Shown in pieces: positions 1 to 6,546 of a stretch of DNA of 12,351 nucleotides (the first letter of the stretch is position 1; each line of letters starts with the position of its first letter). This DNA is from Bacteroides sp. CAG:1076. Its GTDB lineage: Bacteria; Bacteroidota; Bacteroidia; Bacteroidales; Bacteroidaceae. The stretch spans positions 1-12,351 of the forward strand of contig HF993147.1 in NCBI GenBank assembly GCA_000436795.1, read 5' to 3'. The notes under the pieces are model-generated. The model saw only the letters and a list, made by a program, of their open reading frames with translations. It searched no databases and had not been told where the DNA came from. The position numbers and the translations under genes are program-made.

Positions 1-469
1 AGCAGTTAGTAGTACAAGAAGCGTTAGAAACGAACTGAGTACCTTTAACGTAAGTCTTTTCGTTAACACCGCAAACGAACATCGGAGTGTCATCCTTAGA
101 AGGAGCTGACATTACAACATATTTAGCACCAGCTTCGATGTGAGCCTGAGCTTTTTCTTTAGTCAAGAACAAACCAGTAGATTCTACTACGTATTCAGCA
201 CCTACTTCGTTCCAAGCCAATTCTTTAGGATCTTTGCAAGCTGTTACACGGATTTCTTTGCCATTAACAATCAATTTGCTGTTTTCAACGTCTGCTTCGA
301 TAGTTCCGTTGAATTTACCGTGCATTGTATCATATTTCAACATGTAAGCCAAGTAATCAACCGGGCACAAGTCGTTAATACCTACGATCTGGATATCGTT
401 TCTGTTTTGAGCTGCGCGGAATACGAAACGGCCGATACGACCGAAACCGTTAATACCTACTTTAATCAT
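1..469 (-). CDS. gap: Glyceraldehyde-3-phosphate dehydrogenase, type I (5' part, cut by window edge)
   Basis: The cytosolic glycolytic enzyme oxidises glyceraldehyde-3-phosphate to 1,3-bisphosphoglycerate using NAD(P)+. Translating the minus strand from the ATG at 469-467 gives [20 protein letters not shown]. The Rossmann dinucleotide-binding motif GFGRIGR is at residues 8-14, and an Asp at residue 33 (INDL) is at the position that usually contacts the NAD adenosine ribose. The visible 156 codons end in SNASCTTNC, whose Cys152 is the family's catalytic thiolate. The whole catalytic domain after that motif lies outside the window, so the gene is truncated by the edge and shows no sign of being broken. 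The family is usually about 330-340 residues. It is transcribed away from guaA. A TAnnTTTG box about 110 nt upstream of the start is a plausible promoter. Identity is secure; which paralogue of gap this is cannot be told. Confidence 0.97.
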   Translation of the reverse strand, partial: MIKVGINGFGRIGRFVFRAAQNRNDIQIVGINDLCPVDYLAYMLKYDTMHGKFNGTIEADVENSKLIVNGKEIRVTACKDPKELAWNEVGAEYVVESTGLFLTKEKAQAHIEAGAKYVVMSAPSKDDTPMFVCGVNEKTYVKGTQFVSNASCTTNC

Positions 470-579
470 TTTGTTTAAATTTTAAAGGTTTTATAATTCA
501 ATTTTAAAACACTCGCTTTTTTAAATCTCAGCCCTCAGGTATTCAGGATTTATCTACCCCTTCTTTCCTGATTGCGTTG

Positions 580-587
580 CAAAAATA
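580..587 (-). promoter_or_regulatory. Putative Bacteroides-type -7 box for gap
   Basis: On the minus strand the sequence reads TATTTTTG, an exact match to the Bacteroides -7 consensus TAnnTTTG. It would start transcription near 573 and leave a 5' leader of about 105 nt before gap. I see no good TTTG at the expected -33 distance; the nearest T-rich match (TTTTC, about 25 nt further upstream) is weak. The call rests on one 8-base box in an A/T-rich stretch. Confidence 0.45.
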
Positions 588-753
588 AGAATTTCTTTTT
601 GAACTTGGGCACGAAAAGTATTAAAATTAAGAAAAAATCGATTTGTTTTTTCAGTAATTTTCATGGAAAGCTTTGTTGCAAACTCCGTTTCATGTCATTT
701 TGCAATCCGTACTTTACACGTAGATTGTTTTCACACCATGCAATACTCCTTTC

Positions 754-767
754 TGTCCTTCGGGACA
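754..767 (+). other. UUCG tetraloop hairpin in gene-free region
   Basis: The sequence TGTCC-TTCG-GGACA forms a perfect 5-bp stem closed by a C(UUCG)G tetraloop, a very stable RNA loop class. It lies inside a wider 10-bp inverted repeat, GCAATCCGTA (702-711) and TACGGATTGC (805-814). No T-run follows, so it does not look like an intrinsic terminator. It could be part of an unannotated RNA or occur by chance. Confidence 0.35.
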
Positions 768-1150
768 AACACCAACCTCTTCCCAGCCTTTATTGCAATC
801 GGTCTACGGATTGCTTTCCATTCTCCTTTATATATTAAGTAACCATTTCGTCTGCCTTACCCAGCAGCGTTTTTCCCGATATGCGTTCTGCCCGTTTCGC
901 TATCTATAATATATAAGGAGAATATTCCTGCAAAGCTTTCCAGACAATAAAACAACTCAAAAGGCAACTAAAAAGGAATAGCATTTCCGGGAAAACAGAG
1001 TACAACAAACGGAAAATGCATTATGCAAAAAGGCCGGAGAAAACACACAGACACGTGCGGCAACTGGCATAAGCAAGTTCTGTACAAGGCCATCTTTACA
1101 GAAAGACATCCTGACACCATTCAGAACCAGTCCAGACGCGACAAATAAAA

Positions 1151-1181
1151 TTTGTACAAAAGATTTTATTTTCTGTACAAA
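1151..1181. promoter_or_regulatory. Near-palindromic TGTACA operator-like site upstream of guaA
   Basis: This 31-bp stretch is an imperfect palindrome. Each outer arm carries TTTGTACA or its complement, and the 14-nt arms differ at two positions. The TGTACA cores at 1153-1158 and 1174-1179 start 21 bp apart, about two helical turns, and a third TGTACA lies at 1081-1086. This spacing is typical of paired operator half-sites on one DNA face. It lies about 55 bp upstream of the putative guaA -33 element. No regulator can be named from the sequence. Confidence 0.3.
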
Positions 1182-1236
1182 AAATAAAAAAACGTCGAGA
1201 CATTTTTGGCGAAAGATGCCCACGTTTTCCGAAGCA

Positions 1237-1271
1237 CTTGTAGCATTTATAAAAAAATATGAGTATCTTTG
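1237..1271 (+). promoter_or_regulatory. Putative guaA promoter (Bacteroides type)
   Basis: TATCTTTG at 1264-1271 exactly matches the Bacteroides -7 consensus TAnnTTTG. CTTG at 1237-1240 sits 23 nt upstream, a weak and slightly distant -33 element. The predicted start near 1278 leaves a short leader of about 23 nt before the guaA ATG, with no Shine-Dalgarno sequence, as is common in Bacteroidetes. The short leader leaves no room for a riboswitch. Confidence 0.6.
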
Positions 1272-1300
1272 CACGCATAGAAAATTTTACAGAATAAAAT

Positions 1301-2854
1301 ATGCAGGAAAAAATCATTATTCTCGACTTTGGTTCACAGACCACGCAGCTCATCGGCCGCCGCGTACGCGAACTGAACATGTATTGCGAGATTGTTCCCT
1401 ACAACAAGTTTCCCCACAATGATCCGTCGGTTATCGGTGTCATCCTCTCAGGAAGCCCCTTCTCTGTATACGATGAAAAGGCCTTCAAAGTTGATTTGAC
1501 CGATATTCGCGGCAAATATCCTATCTTGGGTATCTGCTACGGCGCACAGTTCATGGCGTATACCAACGGAGGTAAAGTTGAACCTGCCAACACACGTGAA
1601 TACGGACGTGCACATCTGGCCAAGTTCGACCACGAGAACCCGTTGTTGAAAGGCATCCGCGAAAACTCTCAGGTGTGGATGAGCCACGGAGATACCATTA
1701 CAGCTATCCCCGAAAATTTTGAAATCATTGCCTCTACCGACAAGGTTGCAGTAGCAGCTTATCAGGCAAAAGGTGAAAAGCTCTGGGGCGTACAGTTCCA
1801 TCCGGAAGTATTCCATACAGAAGATGGTACACAGTTGCTGAAGAACTTCGTAGTAGATATCTGTGGAGGTAAGCAGGACTGGAGTGCTGCATCGTTCATC
1901 GAAACGACTGTTGCCGAGTTGAAAAAGCAACTGGGTGACGACAAAGTTGTTCTCGGACTGAGCGGCGGTGTAGACTCATCGGTAGCAGCCGTACTGCTGA
2001 ACAAGGCTATCGGCAAGAACCTGACTTGTATTTTCGTAGACCACGGCATGCTGCGTAAGAACGAATTCAAGAACGTTCTTCACGACTATGAATGTCTGGG
2101 CCTGAACGTTATCGGCGTAGATGCCAGCGAAAAATTCTTCAGCGAACTGGCAGGCGTAACCGAACCAGAACGCAAGCGTAAGATTATTGGTAAAGGCTTC
2201 ATCGACGTATTCGACGAAGAAGCTCACAAAATAAAAGACGTGAAATGGCTGGCTCAGGGTACTATTTACCCAGACTGCATCGAGTCTTTGTCTATTACAG
2301 GAACTGTTATCAAGAGTCATCACAATGTTGGTGGTCTGCCCGAAAAGATGGACCTGAAACTTTGCGAACCTCTCCGCCTGTTGTTCAAGGATGAAGTACG
2401 CCGTGTAGGTCGCGAGCTGGGTATGCCGGAACACCTCATTACCCGCCATCCGTTCCCAGGACCGGGACTTGCCGTACGTATTCTGGGCGATATCACACGC
2501 GAAAAGGTACGTATCCTGCAAGATGCTGACGATATCTTCATCCAAGGCTTACGCGACTGGAAGGTTACCGACGCCAACGGCAATGAAACTTCGCTTTACC
2601 ATCAGGTATGGCAGGCAGGAGTTATCTTGCTTCCGGTACAGAGTGTAGGTGTTATGGGTGACGAACGTACTTACGAACGTGCCGTTGCTTTGCGTGCCGT
2701 TACAAGTACCGATGCCATGACTGCCGACTGGGCTCATCTGCCTTATGAGTTTATGGCAAAGGTTTCGAACGACATCATCAATAAGGTAAAAGGCGTAAAC
2801 CGCGTTTGCTACGATATCTCTTCAAAACCACCCGCCACAATCGAGTGGGAATAA
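1301..2854 (+). CDS. guaA: GMP synthase (glutamine-hydrolysing)
   Basis: This cytosolic enzyme makes GMP from XMP, ATP and glutamine, the last step of de novo guanine nucleotide synthesis. The 517-residue protein has the usual two-part layout. Residues 1-190 are a class I glutamine amidotransferase with nucleophile Cys79 (GICYG) and partners His167 and Glu169 (FHPEV). From about residue 215 comes the ATP pyrophosphatase domain with the P-loop SGGVDSS at 221-227, then the dimerisation domain with [12 protein letters not shown] at 382-393 and the conserved C-terminal end [10 protein letters not shown]. Length is close to the family norm and all catalytic residues are present. The ATG at 1301 is the only start that keeps the first beta strand ([10 protein letters not shown]). 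A Bacteroides-type promoter sits immediately upstream. A long hairpin follows the stop, so it may be transcribed alone. Confidence 0.98.
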   Translation: MQEKIIILDFGSQTTQLIGRRVRELNMYCEIVPYNKFPHNDPSVIGVILSGSPFSVYDEKAFKVDLTDIRGKYPILGICYGAQFMAYTNGGKVEPANTREYGRAHLAKFDHENPLLKGIRENSQVWMSHGDTITAIPENFEIIASTDKVAVAAYQAKGEKLWGVQFHPEVFHTEDGTQLLKNFVVDICGGKQDWSAASFIETTVAELKKQLGDDKVVLGLSGGVDSSVAAVLLNKAIGKNLTCIFVDHGMLRKNEFKNVLHDYECLGLNVIGVDASEKFFSELAGVTEPERKRKIIGKGFIDVFDEEAHKIKDVKWLAQGTIYPDCIESLSITGTVIKSHHNVGGLPEKMDLKLCEPLRLLFKDEVRRVGRELGMPEHLITRHPFPGPGLAVRILGDITREKVRILQDADDIFIQGLRDWKVTDANGNETSLYHQVWQAGVILLPVQSVGVMGDERTYERAVALRAVTSTDAMTADWAHLPYEFMAKVSNDIINKVKGVNRVCYDISSKPPATIEWE

Positions 2855-2878
2855 AAGAATAAAACCACTTTCAGAAGG

Positions 2879-2941
2879 AGGCACAGACTACATGGGCTAC
2901 CGGAATCAAAGCCGGTATGTTATCCCGTGTTATCTGTGCCT
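2879..2941 (+). terminator. Long three-helix hairpin after guaA (possible terminator or mRNA element)
   Basis: Three nested helices can be drawn. The outer is a perfect 9-bp stem, AGGCACAGA (2879-2887) with TCTGTGCCT (2933-2941). The middle is a 7-bp stem (2890-2896 with 2924-2930, one G-U pair). The inner is a perfect 6-bp stem, TACCGG (2898-2903) with CCGGTA (2912-2917), around an 8-nt loop. It starts 24 nt after the guaA stop and ends 42 nt before the start chosen for the hydrolase gene. A loosely T-rich sequence (TTATTTTCATT) follows, weaker than a classic terminator tail. It could terminate guaA, regulate the next gene, or be a remnant of a mobile repeat. Confidence 0.45.
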
Positions 2942-2983
2942 TATTTTCATTCCTTATCCAAAACACGAAGAAATACAAATATC

Positions 2984-3823
2984 ATGTACACAAAATATAT
3001 GGCATGCTTACTTTCGGGACTTCTTCTCTCCTCTCAGACGATTCCCGGCATGGCAACGACAAATGAGCCCGAAGCAACAGAATGCATCCGGCAAAACCAA
3101 TGGAACGGAAAAAAAGTCGCCTTTCTGGGTGACTCTATCACCGACAAGATACACGTAGGAACCACCAAAAATTACTGGCAGTACCTGGCCGAAATGCTGG
3201 GACTCGAGCCATTGGTGTACGGCATCAACGGCAATCAGTGGAACGGTATCTTGAAACAAGCTCAAAAGCTGAAAGCAGACGTTGGGGATGACGTAGACGC
3301 CATCATTATCTTCGCTGGGACAAACGATTATAATGCCGGAGTACCTTTAGGAGAATGGTACACGTTCAATTACGAAGAAACGACCGTAAAAGGCGGAGGC
3401 AAGGAAGTACGCAAGAAACGCAGCGCCGACCTGAATAGCAACACGTTCAGGGGACGAATCAACGAGGCACTAAGTTACCTGAAGCAGAACTTCCCGACCA
3501 AACAAATCATCCTGCTGACACCGATACACCGTGCACAGGCCCGCTTCAGCAACAACAACATTCAGCCGGAAGAAGCGTTTCCCAACAAGCTGGGCCTCTA
3601 CGTAGACGAATATGTAAACGTGATAAAGGAAGCCGGAAACGTATGGGCTGTTCCGGTAATCGACCTGAACAGTATCTGCGGACTCTACCCGATGTTTGAT
3701 GAGCATTCTCAATATTTTCACGATGCGACGACCGACCGCCTGCATCCGAATGCCAACGGACACTACCGTATGGCAAAAGCCATCATGTATCAGTTACTTG
3801 CATATCCAGCCGATTTCAAATAA
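2984..3823 (+). CDS. Secreted SGNH/GDSL-family hydrolase
   Basis: Predicted exported esterase or acylhydrolase of the SGNH superfamily; the substrate cannot be told from sequence. With the ATG at 2984 it is 279 residues. The first 24 look like a signal peptide (MYTKY, then a hydrophobic stretch ACLLSGLLLSS, with possible cleavage after PGMA). Block I is GDSIT with nucleophile Ser51, the GTND block has Asn114, and the last block DRLHPNANGH supplies Asp251 and His254. The block II glycine is probably in YGINGN (80-84). An in-frame ATG at 2927 would add 19 residues, but it lies inside the upstream hairpin and would place polar sequence before the signal peptide, so I reject it. SGNH enzymes in gut Bacteroidales often deacetylate glycans, but no polysaccharide-utilisation gene is nearby here. 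No clear promoter is visible; it may be read through from guaA. Confidence 0.88.
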   Translation: MYTKYMACLLSGLLLSSQTIPGMATTNEPEATECIRQNQWNGKKVAFLGDSITDKIHVGTTKNYWQYLAEMLGLEPLVYGINGNQWNGILKQAQKLKADVGDDVDAIIIFAGTNDYNAGVPLGEWYTFNYEETTVKGGGKEVRKKRSADLNSNTFRGRINEALSYLKQNFPTKQIILLTPIHRAQARFSNNNIQPEEAFPNKLGLYVDEYVNVIKEAGNVWAVPVIDLNSICGLYPMFDEHSQYFHDATTDRLHPNANGHYRMAKAIMYQLLAYPADFK

Positions 3824-3853
3824 TCGCCGGATGCATATCTTTACAAACAACGA

Positions 3854-3892
3854 ACCCGTACAGGTATATATTGGAAAACAACCTGCACGGGT
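3854..3892. terminator. Inverted repeat between convergent genes, probable bidirectional terminator
   Basis: ACCCGTACAGGT (3854-3865) pairs with ACCTGCACGGGT (3881-3892) around a 15-nt loop. In the minus-strand transcript all 12 positions pair, one as G-U; in the plus-strand transcript one position is an A-C mismatch. It sits between the 3' ends of the hydrolase (plus) and the DUF3127 gene (minus), where a shared terminator is expected. T-runs are weak on both sides, so it may act mainly for the minus-strand gene. Confidence 0.6.
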
Positions 3893-3922
3893 CCGGTATT
3901 ATTCCATCTGCCAGCAGAAAAA

Positions 3923-4303
3923 TCAGAAAGGCAGATCGTCTTTTTCGTCCGAAGCCGCAAAATCTACGGGAGCAGCCGGAGCTGCGTTCATCGGCGGGAA
4001 AGGAGCATCCATCGGCGGCATCTGCTGAGCAGCACCTACACGTTCTACCTTCCACGCACGGATACTGTTGAACCAACGTCCCTGCCATTCGCGTGCATCA
4101 ATATCGAAGAAGACATTCAATTCCTCCCCTACCTGAATATTGAACTGCTGTATCTTGTCTGCACCAAACACATCGAAGCACATCCGGCGAGGATACTGAT
4201 CGTGAGTTTCGATGACATATTCCTGCACCTTCCATTCATTACCATTCTTTGAAACACCACCTCTGGGCTCAAGAACTGCTATCACTTTTCCTGCTAATTC
4301 CAT
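3923..4303 (-). CDS. DUF3127 domain protein with SSB-like C-terminal tip
   Basis: A 126-residue cytosolic protein starting at the ATG at 4303 (MELAGKVIAVLEPRGG). The first 88 residues match the DUF3127 pattern I know from Bacteroidetes: a GKV start, EWKVQEYVIET (23-33), YPRRMCFDVFG (37-47), a GEELNVFFDIDARE segment (59-72) and GRWFNSIRAWKVE (75-87). Alternating short strands and this order of motifs suggest an OB-like beta barrel; that is inference. Residues 91-113 are a Met/Pro/Ala-rich linker, and the protein ends SDEKDDLPF. That end closely resembles the acidic tip of bacterial single-stranded DNA-binding protein (DDDIPF in E. coli), which recruits repair and replication enzymes. An in-frame ATG at 4327 would add MTDLKTKN, which is outside the domain and overlaps the likely promoter region. 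It is divergent from dnaN. The family has no established biochemical role that I know of. Confidence 0.88.
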   Translation of the reverse strand: MELAGKVIAVLEPRGGVSKNGNEWKVQEYVIETHDQYPRRMCFDVFGADKIQQFNIQVGEELNVFFDIDAREWQGRWFNSIRAWKVERVGAAQQMPPMDAPFPPMNAAPAAPVDFAASDEKDDLPF

Positions 4304-4372
4304 ATTTTTAGTTTTTAAATCGGTCACGAAATTACGCTTTTCTGAACAAGTAAACTAATTTTTACCCTCTTT

Positions 4373-4406
4373 TTTGCGATGCTTCTACAATCTTTTCGTA
4401 ACTTTG
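4373..4406 (+). promoter_or_regulatory. dnaN promoter (Bacteroides type)
   Basis: TTTG at 4373-4376 and TAACTTTG at 4399-4406 match the Bacteroides -33 (TTTG) and -7 (TAnnTTTG) elements with a 22-nt spacer, near the usual 19-21. This is the best promoter in the window. Transcription would start near 4413, giving dnaN a leader of about 100 nt. It is the likely main promoter for dnaN and possibly for the five genes downstream. Confidence 0.7.
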
Positions 4407-4444
4407 GCAAGATAAACAGCATGCAACAAAGCGTGTTATCTTCC

Positions 4445-4462
4445 CGACGGCAGAGCCCGTTG
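4445..4462 (+). other. Small hairpin in the dnaN 5' leader
   Basis: CGACGG (4445-4450) pairs with CCGTTG (4457-4462) around a 6-nt loop, giving 6 bp including one G-U pair. It lies in the predicted dnaN leader about 50 nt before the start codon. An alternative, longer-range pairing of GCAAC (4423-4427) with GTTGC (4459-4463) would compete with it. No known leader RNA class is recognised, and the hairpin may have no function. Confidence 0.25.
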
Positions 4463-4512
4463 CAGAAGTATCTGATGATATAACTTAGAAAATAATTAAT
4501 ATAAGAAAGACC

Positions 4513-5637
4513 ATGAAATTTATTGTTTCAAGTACAGCCTTATTCAGCCACTTACAGGCTATCAGTCGTGTTATCAACTCAAAGAATTCCTTACCGATAC
4601 TTGACTGTTTCCTTCTGGAGTTGCAGGACGGAACACTGTCGATGACTGCGTCCGACAATGAAACTACATTGTCGACTTCCATCGAAGTCAACGAGTTCGA
4701 CGGCGACGGACGTCTGGCCGTTTCTTCCAAGACCTTACTGGAAGCCCTGAAAGAAATTCCGGAACAGCCTTTGAGTTTCCAGATAAACCCCAGCAATCTG
4801 GAGATTACTGTACAATACCAGAACGGTAAATATAGCTTAATGGGACAAAATGCTGACGAATATCCGCAGACTCAGGAACTGGGCAGCAATGCAGTTCAGG
4901 TAAACATGCCGGCCGATGTACTGATGGGTGGCGTGAACCGCTGTATCTTCGCAACTGCCGACGACGAATTACGCCCGGTAATGAACGGTATTTATTTCGA
5001 CATAACTCCGGAAGACATCACTCTTGTAGCGTCCGACGGTCATAAACTGGTACGCTGCAAGACTTTTGCTGCGCACAGCGACGAGAAAGCTGCATTCATC
5101 CTGCCCAAGAAGCCGGCAAACTTGCTGAAGAACTTACTGCCGAAAGAACAAGGTGACGTACAAATCGGATTCGACGACCGTAACGCTTCGTTTACACTGG
5201 AAAATTACCGCATGGTCTGCCGCCTGATAGAAGGCCGTTATCCGAACTACAATTCGGTCATTCCTCAGAACAATCCGCACAAGGCTATCATCGATCGTGC
5301 TTCGTTTATCAGCGCACTTCGCCGTGTGTCGGTATTCTCTTCACAGGCAAGCAGCCTGATTAAGCTGAGTCTGTCGGAAAACCAGATGAAGATTTCTGCA
5401 CAGGACATCGACTTCTCTACCTCGGCCGAAGAAACAATCATCTGCCAGTACGAAGGAAATGCCATGAGCATCGGATTCAAGTCTTCTTTCCTGATCGACA
5501 TCCTGAACAACCTCTCATCACAGAATGTGGTAATCGAACTGGCAGATCCGTCACGCGCAGGAGTCATCGTTCCGGAAGAACAGGAAGAAAACGAAGACAT
5601 CCTCATGCTGCTGATGCCAATGATGCTGAACGATTGA
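4513..5637 (+). CDS. dnaN: DNA polymerase III subunit beta (sliding clamp)
   Basis: The ring-shaped clamp tethers the replicative polymerase and many repair enzymes to DNA. The 374-residue protein has the family length and three repeated domains of about 120 residues each. Domain 1 opens with MKFIVSSTALFSHLQAISRVI and NSLPILDCFLLE. Domain 2 includes RPVMNGIYFDI and the LVASDGHKLV motif. Domain 3 has GRYPNYNSVIPQ at its start and ends LLMPMMLND, matching the VMPMRL-type C-terminus that helps form the partner-binding groove. The start at 4513 is fixed by the conserved MKF N-terminus. The gene stands at the head of the plus-strand cluster and is separated by 127 nt from the exonuclease, so it may also make its own transcript. 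It is not next to dnaA here, unlike in many other bacteria; nothing about the protein looks unusual. Confidence 0.98.
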   Translation: MKFIVSSTALFSHLQAISRVINSKNSLPILDCFLLELQDGTLSMTASDNETTLSTSIEVNEFDGDGRLAVSSKTLLEALKEIPEQPLSFQINPSNLEITVQYQNGKYSLMGQNADEYPQTQELGSNAVQVNMPADVLMGGVNRCIFATADDELRPVMNGIYFDITPEDITLVASDGHKLVRCKTFAAHSDEKAAFILPKKPANLLKNLLPKEQGDVQIGFDDRNASFTLENYRMVCRLIEGRYPNYNSVIPQNNPHKAIIDRASFISALRRVSVFSSQASSLIKLSLSENQMKISAQDIDFSTSAEETIICQYEGNAMSIGFKSSFLIDILNNLSSQNVVIELADPSRAGVIVPEEQEENEDILMLLMPMMLND

Positions 5638-5653
5638 TAAAAAACAAACAAAG

Positions 5654-5746
5654 TCGGCCTGCCCTTCTCATTGGCGAAAGACTCCGCATATCGGATTTGT
5701 CCACCCGGCAATGAGAAGAGTTCACCGAAAAGACAGGCAGTGCCGA
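5654..5746 (+). other. Extended inverted repeat between dnaN and the exonuclease gene
   Basis: A perfect 10-bp pair, CTTCTCATTG (5664-5673) with CAATGAGAAG (5709-5718), encloses a small TCCG/CGGA hairpin (5683-5686 with 5692-5695). Outside it, GCCTG (5657-5661) can pair with CAGGC (5734-5738), or TCGGC (5654-5658) with GCCGA (5742-5746). The element nearly fills the 127-nt intergenic gap. Possible roles are partial termination after dnaN, mRNA stabilisation or processing, or a remnant of a small mobile repeat. No strong T-run follows it (AACAAATATTTCTATTTT). Confidence 0.45.
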
Positions 5747-5764
5747 AACAAATATTTCTATTTT

Positions 5765-6541
5765 ATGAAACTGAATTTAAAGAATCCCCTGATTTTCTTC
5801 GATCTGGAAACCACGGGAACAAATATAAATACTGACCGTATCGTCGAAATCTGTTACCTGAAAGTTTATCCAAACGGAAACGAAGAAAGTAAGACCATGC
5901 GTATCAACCCGGAAATGCACATTCCGGAAGCCTCTACAGCTATACATGGCATACACGACGAGGATGTGGCAGACTGTCCGACATTCAAGGAAGTAGCCAA
6001 GGATATTGCCCGTGATCTGGAGGGAGCAGATATTGCCGGATTCAATTCCAATCGTTTCGATGTGCCCGTGCTGGTAGAAGAATTTCTGCGTGCCGGCATT
6101 GATATAGACCTGACTAAGCGTAAGTTTATCGACGTCCAGGTTATCTATCACAAGCTGGAACAGCGTACACTTTCGGCTGCCTACAAGTTCTACTGCGGCA
6201 AGAATCTGGAAGACGCTCACACCGCAGAAGCTGATACACGCGCTACATATGAAGTACTGAAAGCTCAGCTCGACCGTTATCCCGATGTACTGGAAAACGA
6301 CATCAAGTTTTTGTCCGATTATTCTACTTACAGCAAAAATGTAGATTTTGCAGGACGCATTGTATTCGACGATAATGGCGTGGAAGTCTTCAACTTTGGT
6401 AAATACAAAGGTATACCGGTAGCCGAAGTTCTGCAACGTGATCCGGGGTATTATGGCTGGATCCTGAACGGAGATTTTACACTGAATACTAAAAATGTAC
6501 TGACTAAAATCAGATTGCGCGAAAGCGGATTGGTGAAATAA
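5765..6541 (+). CDS. DEDDh-family 3'-5' exonuclease (DnaQ/ExoX-like)
   Basis: Predicted DNA exonuclease of 258 residues. The three exonuclease motifs are complete: FFDLETTGTN with Asp13 and Glu15 (Exo I), AGFNSNRFDVPVLVEEF with Asp99 (Exo II), and AHTAEADTRAT with His152 and Asp157 (Exo III, DEDDh type). These residues bind two metal ions in DnaQ, the polymerase III proofreading subunit. After the catalytic domain (to about 175), residues 199-250 form a second conserved module, FNFGKYKGIPVAEVLQRDPGYYGWIL, which resembles the C-terminal region of exonuclease X and DUF3820 proteins. The ATG at 5765 is preferred because MKLNLKNPLIFFDLE begins the fold; an in-frame ATG at 5711 adds basic sequence that overlaps the intergenic hairpin. 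Its position between dnaN and recN suggests a replication or repair role. It ends 5 nt before coaBC. Whether it is the proofreading subunit cannot be decided here. Confidence 0.92.
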   Translation: MKLNLKNPLIFFDLETTGTNINTDRIVEICYLKVYPNGNEESKTMRINPEMHIPEASTAIHGIHDEDVADCPTFKEVAKDIARDLEGADIAGFNSNRFDVPVLVEEFLRAGIDIDLTKRKFIDVQVIYHKLEQRTLSAAYKFYCGKNLEDAHTAEADTRATYEVLKAQLDRYPDVLENDIKFLSDYSTYSKNVDFAGRIVFDDNGVEVFNFGKYKGIPVAEVLQRDPGYYGWILNGDFTLNTKNVLTKIRLRESGLVK

Positions 6542-6546
6542 ACAGA

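Larger units (their letters stand above)
600..1236. other. Gene-free region between divergent gap and guaA
   Basis: About 640 nt lie between the gap promoter box and the guaA promoter box. Short open frames occur on both strands (for example 572-838 plus and 957-1274 minus), but their translations are Cys/Phe/Ser-rich and resemble no protein family I know, so I do not call them genes. What can be seen is a UUCG hairpin at 754-767, a 10-bp inverted repeat (702-711 with 805-814) that encloses it, and three TGTACA sites at 1081, 1153 and 1174. The length is large for a plain divergent promoter region in this group. A small RNA is possible, but I found no exact TAnnTTTG box inside it. Confidence 0.5.

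Noticed and set aside
957..1274. Minus-strand 105-codon frame upstream of guaA
   Set aside because: The translation is rich in Phe, Cys and Ser with no family resemblance, and it overlaps the guaA promoter box.
1448..1930. Minus-strand 160-codon frame inside guaA
   Set aside because: It is the antisense shadow of an intact, strongly conserved gene and encodes no recognisable domain.
2927..2983. Longer N-terminus for the SGNH hydrolase (start at 2927)
   Set aside because: The extra 19 residues precede a good signal peptide and the start lies inside the upstream hairpin; the ATG at 2984 directly precedes the signal peptide.
5711..5764. Longer N-terminus for the exonuclease (start at 5711)
   Set aside because: The extra 18 residues are basic, overlap the intergenic inverted repeat and precede the first conserved strand of the exonuclease fold.
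6266..6280. Possible beta-clamp binding motif QLDRY in the exonuclease (residues 168-172)
   Set aside because: It resembles the QL(S/D)LF clamp motif, but Arg replaces the hydrophobic fourth residue and it lies in the helix after Exo III, part of the folded core.
5777..6436. Minus-strand 219-codon frame inside the exonuclease gene
   Set aside because: It is antisense to a gene with complete catalytic motifs; the translation looks random.
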